DNA of 64,000 nt from Whitmania pigra (Eukaryota > Annelida > Clitellata > Hirudinida > Haemopidae), in the NCBI GenBank assembly GCA_021613335.1, contig JAJTWR010000032.1, positions 1,357,501-1,421,500 on the forward strand. Reading direction: 5' to 3'. The notes under the pieces were generated by a model. That model saw only the letters and a list, made by a program, of their open reading frames with translations. It was not told the origin of the DNA and did not search any database. Below are positions 22,431-35,600 of this stretch, piece by piece. The position numbers and the translations under genes are program-made. Numbering within the stretch: the stretch's first letter is position 1; the number at the start of each line of letters is the position of its first letter.

Positions 22431-24297
22431 ATATATAATGTAGTGGACAAATGACACATAGGTTAAGTATTTTGTTGATATTGCTCTAAAGCATGATAAT
22501 ATAATTTAACAATTATAATCTCACCAATTAACTCAACAAGTGCCATCTATTGATTGCTACTGCCGAGCATGTTCTTTTTAATCGCGTGTTCTAAGAACAT
22601 CCAACTCAGAAACACTTTCGATAAAAGCTCTCTTGTGATTTGAAATAATTAATCGCTTTTCTTTGTTTTAAAGATTTTGATTTATAACGTCATTAAAAAA
22701 ACAAGAAAATTGGTCAATAAAATTGATTTCATTAATTAAATTATTCCGATCCCAACTGCCTCAACTCCTTATTGGTATGATATGCTATGACCGTTGATCG
22801 AGGCGCCGGTCTGAGGTACCCCGGTAAAGGACAGTTTAAAGGTAAAGGTCCCATAACCATTCATGGAAACATGGAACATCAAAATTTTTGACCTTTTCAT
22901 CATGAGTTTCCTGTAAGTGTGCCAAGTCGGACTTCTACAAATAACTGATTTTTCCAAATATATTGAATTCGATAATTCGAATTCCTTGTTGGATGTGCTG
23001 GCACGGTTTTTTTGTTTTAATTTAAATCTTATTTCAAATAATTTTAATTTTAATAATTTAGAATTTATTTCAAATAATTTTAATTTTAATAATTTAGAAT
23101 TTATTTCAAATTACATTTCCCTGAGTACCTTGGATGTCTTTTACTTCGTTAGTTAGTTTTGAAGATTATAATTATTATCTGGAGACCGAGTATTACTGCA
23201 TCAAGTTGATAACTTAGCAATTACGCAATAATTACTGTAATGTAATACTAACATTAACATAGTTATGTAATATCATTAACACATATATTGTCATAACAAC
23301 AATCTAATAATAACATTAACGTATGCAATGTCTTAACAATAACATAATAATAACATCAACATAATATCGTAATAATATTAATATAATTAGTATACAATAA
23401 ATGTAATATAATTGGCGACAGGGTGAGATGATGTGTTTGAGACTGAACTTGAGTTATTTTAATGTGTTTCTCCGTTTTTGTGCTTAATGATTTTTTATTT
23501 TAAAAATTTGAGGCGATAAATTCCGCAAAACTAAAAAACTTATTATTATATTATTATTAGAGATAATAATTATTATAAATATTGTTATAAAATTGTTTTT
23601 ATTATAAATTTATTCACTTTCAGTTATTAATTTAATTTATTTACTTGCTTTCGCCACGCTAAGAACAAGATCCGAACAAACAAAGAATTATGAGAACGAA
23701 GAGAATCATAAAGTCGAATTTATGGAATTAAGAAATTATTTAAAAAACTGAAATTACTTCGTTGATCTAAATTTAATTAATAAATAAGATTTTTTGTAAA
23801 AATTGTCATAAATTTATCTTTCTTAAAAATTGTGCCATTGAGATAATAAATATGGAGAACAAATGTGCTGGATTATCAAAATGATGAACGACCCCTCCAC
23901 GTGGGAGCGAACAAAATGCAGATGAGATTAATGGCACCCATGTGATATTAAAAAGGAAGTTTTTTCAAAATCAAGAAGTCCAAAAGAAGTCAAAAAGAAG
24001 TCAGAATTTTGGTACATTTACTGTTAATATTGTTATAATTGTTAATATATTACAGTTTAAATATTGTTTTATTTTATGACTATTTTCTGAGAATCATAAA
24101 CAAGGCCTACTTGGAAATAGGAAAATCTGTTTTTGAGAAACTAAACAACAAATGCACTTCTACGGCATTCTGCATCTAATTCAGGATTTTTAATTTAAAA
24201 ATTAATCAGAATGAAATTAAATTGGAAATTGGAAAAAAGACCAGATTTGATTCCGAGAAAATGATGTTAGAGCAAATAAATTGAAAGCTCTTCTTTC
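22431..24297. other. AT-rich intergenic stretch
   Basis: Contains a roughly 39-bp repeat in about two copies at 23030-23110 (units with ATTTCAAATAATTTTAATTT) and long AT runs. No gene or element recognised. 22.8-22.9 kb is less AT-rich but unassigned. Confidence 0.55.
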
Positions 24298-26340
24298 CAG
24301 TGCCGGATTAAGGGGGTGCTTCTGGCCCGGGCCCAGGGCCACCAACCAGGAGGGGGGCCCCACCAATACAGACTTTCGATCAAATTTATACAAAATGTGT
24401 AAAACGATACGTTTTCAAAATCAGTAGTCCTTGATAAATGCGTCCATTAAAGAGTTAGGTTTCAAGTTGGCATAAAAACATCCCCGTCAATGTATTTTTA
24501 TAAAAAATATATTTATATGAGTTGAAGACATTAACCGACAACTGATTTCAAATTTGATTAAATGAAATGAGTTTTATGTTTTGATGGTGCTGTTAAAGGA
24601 GGGCGGCAAAAACAGCTGCTATGTCACTGGAAGAACCTGAATAAATTATACTAGATATTACTATGCCTGGCATATTATTACCATTTAAATAAACATTTCT
24701 TTTATCTATAGGGTATGACAGGCAAGTAACTCCCTATTTTAGTATGCTTATAAGTTTTTAGTATGTGGATATATATTTAAAATTCTTTTTGCATGCGTTC
24801 CATCGCTGTAAGGCAAAAAAAATCTGTGTTCTTATTTTATTTTGTAGATCGTTTATTTGTTGAAATTTGTTTGAAATTAAATGTTTTAATTATGATGATG
24901 GTGATGTTGATGGTGGCGGTAATGATATTGTTGATGATGAAAAGGGTGGTGGAGATGTTGATGGGGATGATTACGTCATCACTTCCAATATAATAACTAT
25001 CAAATTCAATTTAGACAAAACTTCATGCTACGCACTTTCTTCTCACATTCATTTTTATAAGAATTATAGTTCAGAAATAAACTAGTAATATTTAAAAATA
25101 GGGAGTTAATTTCCAATCACTCTGTATATTGTCATTCTGTTTATTTTCAGATTACCAGCATGGGCAAGCGTGATGGAAACAGACACAAGAATCGAACTTG
25201 GGAGTCTGCGCTTCTAAAAGACGTCAAGCGAGGGAAGTAGCAATGACATCATCAGCAAAAGTAGCAAAGTTAAGAAAATTGGACCTATTTTTCACTGTTC
25301 AACCAATACAAAAGTCTGAGAGGAGTGATGAACTTGCAGAACCTCGTCAGCCTGAAGATGCTCCACCAGAAATGGCTGATGATCCTGACATAGAAATTGC
25401 AGGAGTAGTAACTTTGGCCATCCATTATTTCAAATCAGATGCGGGAATACCGGCTGAAAAAGGTTGCATCAACAGTTCAGCACTGTAATAAAAATTTGTT
25501 GTCTGCACATTCGGTGCAGCAACCTAAAAATGACTTGGGCTCTTCCGTCGTCATAATCATAATGAGGAATTCATAGCTAGGAACCGGCTATGTTTCTCTC
25601 CCTTTAATGGATGTGTTTACTGCTTTACGTGCAGATTAATTTGCTAAAATACAGCAAAATCTGGGTCTTCGCATCTTTCGTCAAATGGATTCTGTGATTG
25701 GAAACATTCGCAAGAACATCGCAGTCATGAGCAGAACATCTGAAGGCAACGATTGTTTTCAGTAAGAGGTTAAAAGCAATAAAGCGAATTGATACAAAGC
25801 TGACACAACAGGTCGAGAGTCTAGAGCAGTACTGGAGATCAGTGCTGAAACGTGTAGTTAGTGCCATCAAATTTATTACCGAGCTTTTGCGGCTTAGCAT
25901 TCAGAGGTCTCAACGAATTGGTTGGATCACCTAGTAATGGAAACCTTTTGGGTATTCTTGAACTCATCGCCTAGTAGGACAACTTTTTTGAAAAGCATAT
26001 CGAAACTCAAGCCAAGGGCTAGCGGCAAGGGACACACAAACTATCTGTCATCTAAAATAATGGAAGAGCTCATCAGTTTTATGGGTGAACAAGTGCTCGG
26101 AGAAATCATTTCTCGAGTTAAAAAAATCAAAGTATTACTCCATCTCTTTGGATTCTACATCCGATGCAGCCAACATTGACCAACTGACTCTTGTTTTGAG
26201 ATACACGGAGACAGATGGCCCAGTGGAACGCTTTGTAACATTCATGGCAAACAAAAAACGCTTTGAAGAAATTTTTGAAGATAAATGACCTGAGAAACTG
26301 TCGCGGATAAAGCTACGACAATGCATCTGTAATGAGTGGA
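24298..26340 (+). mobile_element. hAT-superfamily relic with ZMYM/DUF4371-type transposase fragments
   Basis: CAGTGCCGGATTAAGG at 24298 is a typical hAT left end. From about 25250 the plus strand has transposase debris: LRKLDLFFTVQ, then (frameshifted) LAFRGLNELVGSPSNGNLLGIL in two short pieces near 25890-25965. From 26040 on are IMEELISFMGEQVLGEII and KSKYYSISLDSTSDAAN. These resemble domesticated ZMYM1-like and transposon DUF4371 proteins. Multiple stops and frameshifts make it inactive. A matching right terminus was not found, probably because of the Tc-type relic that follows. Confidence 0.75.
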
Positions 26341-26394
26341 AAATATAATGTTTTACAAATCATGAGCATCAGTGACATCATCAGCGATTTTGCC

Positions 26395-26730
26395 ACACGG
26401 AAATCTAGAGAAGTATCTGAACTGTAATCATAGCTGTTATAGCTGGACAAGTCATCACCTTGATTTTTCTTTCCTGGAAAGACATTCTCGTCAACTTAGA
26501 GACATTATCCTGCTAAAATACATAATTAAAATCTCCTCCTTGTTGTCTGCCAAAGTAGGTCTTCTCCATAATTAAGTGATGCCAAAAATATTGGCAGCCA
26601 TCTGGTCCATCCAGATAAAATTTCATCTCATCAGAAAAAAATTGTTTGCTCCTACCCAGACTTCAGTCAACCATTTTATTGTCCCATTCCATATGCACCT
26701 TTTTACGACCTTTGAGATGCAGAACCTTCA
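26395..26730 (-). mobile_element. Tc1/Tc3-type DDE transposase relic
   Basis: Minus-strand reading gives NNFFSDEMKFYLDGPDG then CQYFWHHLIMEKTYFGRQ, the second catalytic Asp region of Tc1/Tc3 transposases. After an internal deletion come QDNVSKLTRM and FQERKIKVMTCPA, the next catalytic segment. Short, frameshifted and clearly dead. Confidence 0.75.
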
Positions 26731-26799
26731 AACGTCCAATGTTGTACTGTTACGAACTGCGTGTAATTTGTTATTGTAATCAAGGTTTTTTTTTTATTT

Positions 26800-27683
26800 T
26801 TACTTGTCCCAATTATAGAAAATTTGCTGTACTTTTACTTCGTTACTTTTTTTGCATAAGGCGTTACAAAGTAACATAAATAAAATTTTAAATAAGTTGA
26901 ATTTTATTTTAAAAAATAAATTGGTCGTTTTTGTTAAATCGCAGTTTGTAGGTTAATAATATCGAAGCCTTTTTAAAATATAAATATATATGTCGTAGTA
27001 CAGAATCCTTGGAAGCCAATTTATCATAGGTAGCGAGGAACAACATTAAAGAGCACACTTGTGCACATTTAATAAAAATGTTCAGAATTGAATAAAAGTA
27101 AGCAAAATCATACAAGTTTGCATGCCAACTGTGCAAACAAAAAAAACTGTGTCCAACATTCTAAGGTTCGTCGTCAAACTTGAAGAAACATGGAGCTCAT
27201 GCATCCAACACATGTTTCGAAATATAAATTGTTGATAAGAAGTGCACGTAAGAGAAATGTAGACAAAAGGTAAGAGGACGAACCAAAGAAGAAATTTCAC
27301 CAAACAACATTTCCCCAGTCATGTGTCTGACTTTGGGCAGCCGTCGGACTAGAACTTAATTATGTTGAAAATTAACAAACACTTGCGATTATAAATAAAG
27401 AATAAAAACATTTTCATTAGTTCAAATGATATTGCTTAATTAATTAATGACTATAAGTACCAACAATTGAAACAGAGACATCTAAATAATATGAAATTAT
27501 GTATGATCATAATAACGTCGGCATCAGTACTTTTACTTTTTAAGTAACTTATAAATGCTGTAACGTTTTACTTTTACGTAAGGACATTGTTGAACATATA
27601 CTTTTACTTTTACTCAAGAAAATTTTGAGGTATTGCTTGTACTTTTACCGAATTACTGAAATGCGGTACTTTTTACCACACTG
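26800..27683. mobile_element. hAT-end relic bordering the gene E duplication block
   Basis: ACTTTTACTTCGTTACTTT near 26825 and ACTTTTACTCAAG near 27600 are hAT subterminal motifs. CACTG at 27679-27683 is the terminus shared with the copy ending at 16118. The sequence between 27280 and 27683 aligns with 15410-16118 without the 314-bp retroposon. No transposase frame remains. Confidence 0.6.
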
Positions 27684-30270
27684 CAAATGTCTGTCATATT
27701 TAAATTTTTCACTGTTATTTAAATAATTTCAAAATAATTGCTTAAATAATTTGTTAAAAGTATTCTGCCTATATCATAAATTTATTACATACACACATTG
27801 GCTTTTTAATACAAAATTTAATTTGCTTATAATCAGACTAAGAAAAAACCAAAACTTGAAGATATTTGTTTCAATCAAGCAATGTTATGTTAAAAAGTTG
27901 CACTTACCATAATTGACGCATCACTGCGAAGGTCCTAATAAAACATTTATACATTCAGAATGAAATTGTTACACAAAAAATGCACCGCTGAACTGTCAAC
28001 TATGGAATCGAACAAGCATGAAAATGCAAACTTAAAATCATCACATTTTAAACTTAGAATTTTAATTAATAATGAAACTGAAAATTTACGCAAATAACTT
28101 TTGTGTAATTAATGTTTTGGACCTTATGGAACGTTCTCTATGGAATTCACTTATAATTACAATGTCATTCATTTAAAATGTGAAACTGAGTTATGTACTG
28201 AAAAGTTAATGAATAATTTAAAAAATGATTAAAGAATTCGCAATTTTAAGCAACTCACTCTAAATTTTGAAAAATGTTTTAATTGGCAATAGATATTTAA
28301 ATATTGAAAATAAATATGTTTTAGATTTATAATTAATTAGTTTTACAACTTTGTCTAATTTCGGCAAAATCCAAGTTGGCAATGTATTGATATGACGTGG
28401 AATGGCCTATGATTTAAATATGCCTTTAAAATTGTTATTCTACCATTATAAAAACTAAAAAACCATTAAAAGCTAGAAAATTATGCAAACCACTGAATCT
28501 CCATTCAACGGAACCAACGTTATATTTGTAAAATAAAAATTTAATATCCAAGAAATTAGTGCACTTTTAAGACAAAACTCACAATAACGTCACTCTCTAT
28601 TACAACAGATTACTCATATTTTGATATCGTTAAATCTAAAATTCAGTCATAAAATGTTTAAAAGATTCAAAATCGCAATTTTAAAATGTTAAACATTCAT
28701 ATCAATCTCACAAAGAATGCAATTTTGAGCTGAACAACTATAGTCGTCTAACCCGTCCCAACCGTAAACTGCTTGAATGCAGTGGTCAAACGCGTATGAG
28801 TAAGAATCTGGTTGACCAGGAATCCATGGCACTGTGGATTTTAATGGTTTGAAAACACCTGGAAAGAGAATCCATTGGAATTGTTGACGGCTTCCATTGA
28901 AGTAAGGACTGATACCGGCTGACCAAAATGAGTACTGGCTTGAAATAATCTTACTCTGACATTTTGGCAAGTCTGAAAATAGAGATAATTGTTTTTAGTT
29001 AACAAATATTATAAAATAAATCTATTAGTTATTAAATAATTCTTACTTTCCGATGTTAAGTAGCTGTTGAACAGCCGAAAATCCTTTATAGAATCAATAA
29101 TCACAGGATGAGAGAATGGATGAATTGAGTTGCACAATCGTCTACCTGCGTACCAATCCCAATAGCCAACCATCATTTGGACGCATTTATTTGCTTCGCT
29201 CAAATATTTAAATCCAACAGGACATCCTGTTACTGTTGGGCAAGTTATTTAAAGAGATAAATGATTAATAACATATCTAAATTTAAAAATAAACTCTACA
29301 TTTATTCGTCATTACCGGATATTTGGTATCCCCTGCAACTCCCATTTGCAAACTCATCGAAATCAAAGAGGATAACATCGTCATAAAGTGAACATTCCTT
29401 TCCGTGATATTTGAAATTTATGCATTTGTTTCCGAGCATGGTTAAACAAAATGCAAAACACTCAATGGTTGATCTAGCAGGCATCTTGTAGGATGGAGGA
29501 CTGTTTTTGCAAAGATTGGCTTTTTTTATTCCTTTCTGAAGAATGGAAACAGCCTCCGATTTGGTACACAAAAGTACGCAAACGCAAACAAGTGCAAAAA
29601 AGCATGAGTAATACATTGATTTAATGTTTAAAATTGAGTTGAAAATTAAATAAGGTTAGTGAAAAAACGTTTAATGAAATTATTTTACTATATCCAAGAC
29701 CATATCCATGCTACACTTTTCTTTTATTACCTAGACTTGCTGTTGTTGCGCTTCTATGCCAACAGCTCACCATCCATTTGTTTTTTTGTAAGAACAAATA
29801 ATTTGTAGTGTTTGGAGTTAATGAAAATTGTGCATTTATCACAATTTATTAATAAATAGTGTTAATTACATTATTAACTTTGTGTATTGAAATTTGAAGG
29901 TAAATATCGACAATAAATAACAAATTTAAAAAGTCTCTATCGATCATGATGTCAATGAGCGCCATTTTCAAATAGTCTCATGTTTCAATGTTATTAGGTC
30001 TGAAGTCTTTTGAAATGAATCAAATATATTACTGATTATCGGCTAATACGTTTTATTTATGACTTTTCGTTTGACATTCCAAAAAAAATATATGCAGTGC
30101 ATTATGCAGAAGTTCCAGCGGTAATAAATCATGAGTTTCATAATTGCGAATTGCATGCGAGTTGGTTCAAAGTGTTGCGTTCCCGAAAGTAATAGTCGTT
30201 ACTTGTCGTATTCGCAACCCGCTCGCACCGCCAGGGTGCGCTCTAGGGTAGGGGGGTATGTAAATGGTAC
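27280..30270 (-). repeat. Segmental duplicate of 15.41-19.09 kb carrying gene E
   Basis: About 3 kb collinear with the gene D block: hAT end, downstream flank, all three exons and introns, upstream region and the family 1 SINE. Differences are substitutions, the single-copy state of the 263-bp unit and absence of the 15576-15889 retroposon. Confidence 0.9.
28689..29616 (-). CDS. Gene E: secreted PAN plus C-type-lectin-like protein (intact, three exons)
   Basis: Exons 29616-29316, 29226-29047 and 28972-28689 sum to 765 nt, 254 aa. It is nearly identical to gene D in signal peptide, PAN and CTLD. In-frame losses shorten the N-terminal PAN strand (VSILQKGIKKANLC). The sugar-site region reads IPGQPDS. 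Exon 2 is exactly 180 nt as in genes B and D, and GT-AG splice sites are conserved. The open frame despite indels of whole codons suggests the gene has stayed under constraint since duplication. Confidence 0.87.
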
Positions 30271-30350
30271 ATCGATTAAGAAGTGCCTTTAAGTCCAAAA
30301 CATCCTAGTTAAGCTAAACGGACTTTAATCAAATAAATAAATAAAAGAAG
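30150..30350 (+). repeat. SINE (family 1), more complete copy
   Basis: Starts GCATGCGAGTTGGTTCAAAG, carries CCGCTCGCACCGCCAGGG, then GTATGTAAATGGTACATCG, and ends in AAATAAATAAATAAA. It shares the 5' part with 18962-19088 and the 3' part with 63.3-63.5 kb. Confidence 0.7.
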
Positions 30351-30354
30351 TGCC

Positions 30355-30850
30355 TTTCCTCAGGAAGATGAAACAGTCCACCATTTCCTAATGAAACGTC
30401 TGGCATGGGAAGAGAAATAAGAGAAAAAAATAAATTCATTGGAATTAAGTGGCTAGTGTGGAATTAACATACCAGTGGATGGGACTCAACATGTCATTGT
30501 AAACCTTATTTGTCGTTTGTGGTTTAGTATTTATTCTTTTTTTGTTGTTTGATTGTTGTCTTGTTGTGTTGTCCCAATCACCAAGTTATGCAGGGTTTCT
30601 TCGAGGAGTTTGTTGCAACATGGAACATCACCGATAAGATATGCTGTGTCATCATAGACAAATGCACGCAACATGGTTGCTGCAATCGGACAAACTGATT
30701 ATGGCCACATACCGTGTATCATACATTGTCTTCAACTTAACATATTGGCAGATTTGAAGGCAGACGACTCATCATCTCATTAGGCAAAATGTCAACAATT
30801 AGTTGGGCATTTCAAGCACAGTTCGGCCAAATCATTATAAAATAATTCCA
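30355..30850 (+). mobile_element. Transposon scraps: LINE tail and BED-type hAT transposase
   Basis: 30355-30420 reads EDETVHHFLMKRLAWEE, the cysteine/histidine tail style of LINE polyproteins. 30590-30850 reads FVATWNITDKICCVI, then frameshifted TDYGHIPCIIHCLQLNIL and KCQQLVGHFKH, the core of ZBED-type hAT transposases. Both are short and broken. Confidence 0.6.
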
Positions 30851-30859
30851 GGTATCCAG

Positions 30860-32640
30860 GAACGTACAAGTGATCGCTTAAGTGCTCAAACGTCAGCAAT
30901 TTCGCCATCGCGCTTTTAATTTAGTCTTTAGAACTTCTGAAAGCTAAAATTGCCAACAATTTCATCAAATAACAAGGTAAATTAAAGAATCTAGTATCGC
31001 TTTTATATTTTGTTAGATAGTTGTCGATATAATTTCTTTCGGAACGCATCAATTTTGAGCCACTAATAGGCTCCATCAGCACAAAAATGTGGATGATTTG
31101 TCGAGTTTTGCCACACTAGACTATACGTATTGTGATATGAAAGATCTCTTTGCATTCGATAGCTGGCAAAGGCGGATATAGAACACTGGCGTGGGGCCAC
31201 ACACTGAAACCGGTGGGCGGATTTAGGGAAGGGGCAGCTAATAAAATTTTCGTCGAATTCGAAGTGGTACATTATTGAAACATTAAAAAAAAATTAATTT
31301 TTTAAAATTTTTATAATTTTTTAATTTATAATAGATTTACTTCATTTTTTCTTATATTTTCCAAATGACGTGAACGGGGATGGTCATTTCCTCCACTGCC
31401 ATGAGAGTGGCAACTCTGACAGTGGCAGCTGTAAATGCAAGAACCAGAAACCAATACAAGAACGACAACATCAAGAACTTAGTAGATTATCTCGCTCCAG
31501 GGTAGTTGACTCCTGGAATAAGCTTAAGACATTGGAGGCCAGAACGATGGAAGAATTTAAGATTGCCTTGGAATCTGAAGGCTAATCAATAAGAGGTTAA
31601 AGAGAAGTTGTTCTTCGAGACAGGAGACAATCCTTAAGCACATCTGTTAAAGCCTAAAAACATGTACACGTCACACAGCAGTTTCTACACAAGACAAAGT
31701 TCCTGATTCAGAAGGATTAATGACAATTTTCTCTTAATTCGGTGGCATTTGACTTTCGAATAGGATTTTTTGCATGAAATTAACTCTGAGAAATATATTC
31801 ATAATTTAGAAGGCCAATTAAAATGTCAAGAACGATTGCTATACTTTCGGGTGATATCTCTTGTTTTCGAAATACATATTTGCAATTAAAGAAATACAAA
31901 TTAACATGATATATCAATATCAGATAAAAAGCAATAAAAGTTACGTTTTCAAATTTTGACATTGAGATAATAATCAACATTTCAAAAATTGTTTTTTGAA
32001 CATTTCTGAAGCAAAATTTATTTGTTGTCGAGTAATTAATTCGAAATTTAGTTGTTGGCTAGGGGTCGGTTGACCCATGCCGAGATTTATAATAAAAATA
32101 AATAAATATTTTTGTAAATGCTGTAAAATTCGCCGCTCCTCAAACTCATCGCAGTTGTTAAATTGCCAAAAGGAATGTCCAAGAATCACGTCAAAACGGC
32201 AGCTGATGACTTAGTTTATTTCCAATTGTTAAACAAATGTACAATTTAAAAAAGATAAAAAAAAAAACATCACAGGATTAAATGTTGATTAAATATCAGA
32301 AAAACCTGACACCTATGAAACACCTTGAGTCCAATTCAATCATGTGATGAATTCAAAACCAAACTTTACGTAATTAAGAAACTTGAAAATTAAAAATAAT
32401 TTACTACAAGTTTAAGACAAAAAAACATACTATTAATTTTAATTCTTTCGCGATAATTTTAAAACATTTTAACTTTTAAAAACCCTATGACTTGATTTGT
32501 GTTGATTTTGGCTGCTGTAGGAGGTATGTGCTGGCTGACATTTGAATTTCTTCGTCCGCTGTCTGGCGTTCTTTTTGACTGGTTCTGATCAATTCCTTAC
32601 GTTATTTATTTATTTGGTCCAGTGCGAACATTCATTTACA
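30860..32640. other. Intergenic stretch upstream of the sorting nexin gene
   Basis: Mostly AT-rich. A small plus-strand ORF at 31370-31585 (RVVDSWNKLKTLEARTMEEF) resembles the C-terminal tail of a LINE RT but is too short to be sure. Nothing else is supported. Confidence 0.45.
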
Positions 32641-32646
32641 TTTTCG

Positions 32647-35600
32647 ATGGCTGACAACAACAGCAACGGTGCAAATACGCCCCCTTCTTTGCAAGTCAAA
32701 GACGATGAAACTGTCGAGGTAAGGATTTTTAATCATCAGATTCATTGACTTTCTCTAAGCAATTCAAGATGCCGAAATTTGTAGTTGGTACATTTATGTT
32801 TTCTAGTAGCAAAGGCTTTAATTTATTAATTTTGGTGATATTTTTTGTTTAGTATTCACTTATATAAGGTTTTTTTTTTAATTTTTAAAATAAGAACTCA
32901 AAAGACATAGACTCTAAGATGTCTGATGTTCTGTTCCCTGATGACAGTGATGATGATGGAGATATCTTCAAAGGTTTGATCATTAAATTGATTTGTATGC
33001 AATTTTGTGTTCTCAACTCAGCATTTTTGACAATTTATCCTTTACAATAACCTGATAATGTTTCTATATTGCACCAACCTACTTTTAGCAAACTTAATAA
33101 TTATCTCATATTTTCTGACCTTTGTTTGTGGCATCACTTTGAATCTTTCTTTTTAATATGGTTACTTCTGTTAAATCTTTTCCTTGTTTAAAAGTTCAAG
33201 CAAGTTTCCATTATTCATGGCTTGATGTTCATCTCTTCAGTGTTTGAATGTTTAAATCTTTAAAATGTTAGAAAGAAAAAAAAAACTACTTTGGAGATTT
33301 TTAAACTACACAGAAAAAACAACTCAAAAGAATTTCCTTATTACCTTTTTTTCCTTGTTACATGTCTTTGTCTCAGACATTTCACCCCAATAAATTATCT
33401 CCTTTTGACCTCCAGTTGACCTGCTGTTAATTTATTTACTTATGTTTAATTTATTTAATCACATTTAATCGTGAAGTTACCCTAATCGAACTAATACCTA
33501 ACCGACGACTTATTCTTAACCACCGAAACGAACGCTAAACTCGAATGCCGATCGTTCGCCTTTCCTATCGTCAGAGAAGAAGCGAACGGACTCCCTGCTC
33601 GTGGCAACCTCCGGCGAATTCGAACCTCAGCCTTCCGAAAAGGACGGCGCCGTCTCCTTTTCCAACAGATCGGAGAAGAACGGAAAAGAGGAGGCTTCGA
33701 AGAATGAGGAAGACGAAGATGACATCGAGAGGTCTTTTCTCAGCTTCAAGGAGCAGAATCCCCTGGCTTCGACCAGGGAGGGTGCGGCAGTTCTTAGCAC
33801 GACATCCACGGAGAAGTCCAAGAGGAAGAAAAGTTCGGAGGTCGGTCGGATGGAAATTTAACATTTTTTGCCAAGACGGTGTGGTTAGGTTTTCGTTGAA
33901 AATATAATTACTGATAATATTATAATCACGCCCCATCTGTTGTCAACAATAATTTTAATAATGATGATAATAATAATAAAATTTAATTAGTTTCCAAACT
34001 GCACTCAAGTAACACATTCAGAGGATGAAATCTTCTCTTTTTGAGTATTCTAATTAGGATAGTTTAAAGTAAATATTAATTAAGTGCCATAACCTAATAA
34101 TTAATTCTTAGATAAATTATTATTATTTTTATTATTATTATTTGATTAATTAAAAGATTCCACTGGAAGAGGCAGACTTGATCGAGATCATCGTCTCCGA
34201 TGCTCGTAAGATCGGTGACGGAATGAATGCTTACATCGCTTACAAGGTCTCAACCAAGGTATTGCATTTTGAATTGCATTTACTTTTTATTCCGATGTTT
34301 TGGATGATTCAGATGGATGGATGGATGGATGGATGGATCAATTATGTGATCCACATGGTGAATGAATGAATGAGGGAAGGAATGAATGAGCAATTGATTG
34401 TCTGGATATAACGATTAATCTGTGATCAATGCAGATTTGTTATGTATTATCGCTTCATTAGCAATTTTATTAGCAACTTTGAATCCCGTTTTTTGACATC
34501 CTTGTGATGGGACCTGAACTTCAATGGCATCTTAAGTGCATTTAATAATTAACTAGTCACTACATTATGAATAATTAAACTAGTCACTACATTATAAATA
34601 ATTAAACTAGTCACTACATTATAAATAATTATCTAGAGTGCCAATTTATCTTTTAATTGACCATGAAAAATTAGTTAAGAATAACAAATTACCGATTGTA
34701 GATAATTAATTTTAGTAAAATGACTCCTTACATCCCTCGAATGAAATAGCTTTTTTTAAAGAACATTTGAAATTCATTTGCAGACGAATTCAAAGCTCTT
34801 CGTGCGTCAGGAACTGAGCGTCAATCGCAGATTCAGCGACTTCCTCGGTCTTTACGAGAAGCTCGTGTCGAGCCACCAGCACCTTGGAAGGATCGTACCC
34901 TGTCCCCCCGAAAAGGACATGATCGGTCAGTTTTCGGGGTTTTTTTTATATATTTAGTTTATGTGAGTTTTCAATCGATTGAAGAGTTTGTGGGTTGAAT
35001 CAATCGATTGATTGATTATAATCATCGTTTGTTGATCATTGGTTAATTTTCCTTATCACTGCTATCAATCTGGGAATCTACCTAATCTAGTAATCAGTTG
35101 ATGGGCTAACCATTAAAAACTGGCTTTTAAAGTGATTTTTTTTTTTTATTTTAACAAATCGACTATTTTTATGAATTAACTGCTTAAAATGCAAATTCCT
35201 ACACGTCCCCCTGAGGAGGTGTGCGTACTGAAACTCGGAAGCCTGTCAAAGGGTTCAGATTACTCACAGAATCTTGGTGGCATGCGAGTTGGCTCAGAAG
35301 GTAGCGTGCTTGAGAATGACGGTAAAAAAACGGTCTTTCCGTGTCGTGTGAGCGACCCAGCTTGCTCCGCCACAAATCACCCCCGACGGTTACGCTTACG
35401 GTGCTATACAAATATTACATGTTATTGTTATTATTAATTATTATTATTATTATTAAGTAAGTAGTTAATTAGTCACTTATTAAGTGATTAAACTTATCAA
35501 GTAATTAGTAAAGTTATTAAGTAATTAATAAACTTATTAAATAATTAGTAACTTAATAAATTTGTTAGGCAATCAAACTCCTCCTTTCTCATTTTTGAGG

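Noticed and set aside
31370..31585. 71-aa ORF as a gene
   Set aside because: The tail resembles a LINE RT C-terminus and it sits in transposon debris; too short to decide.
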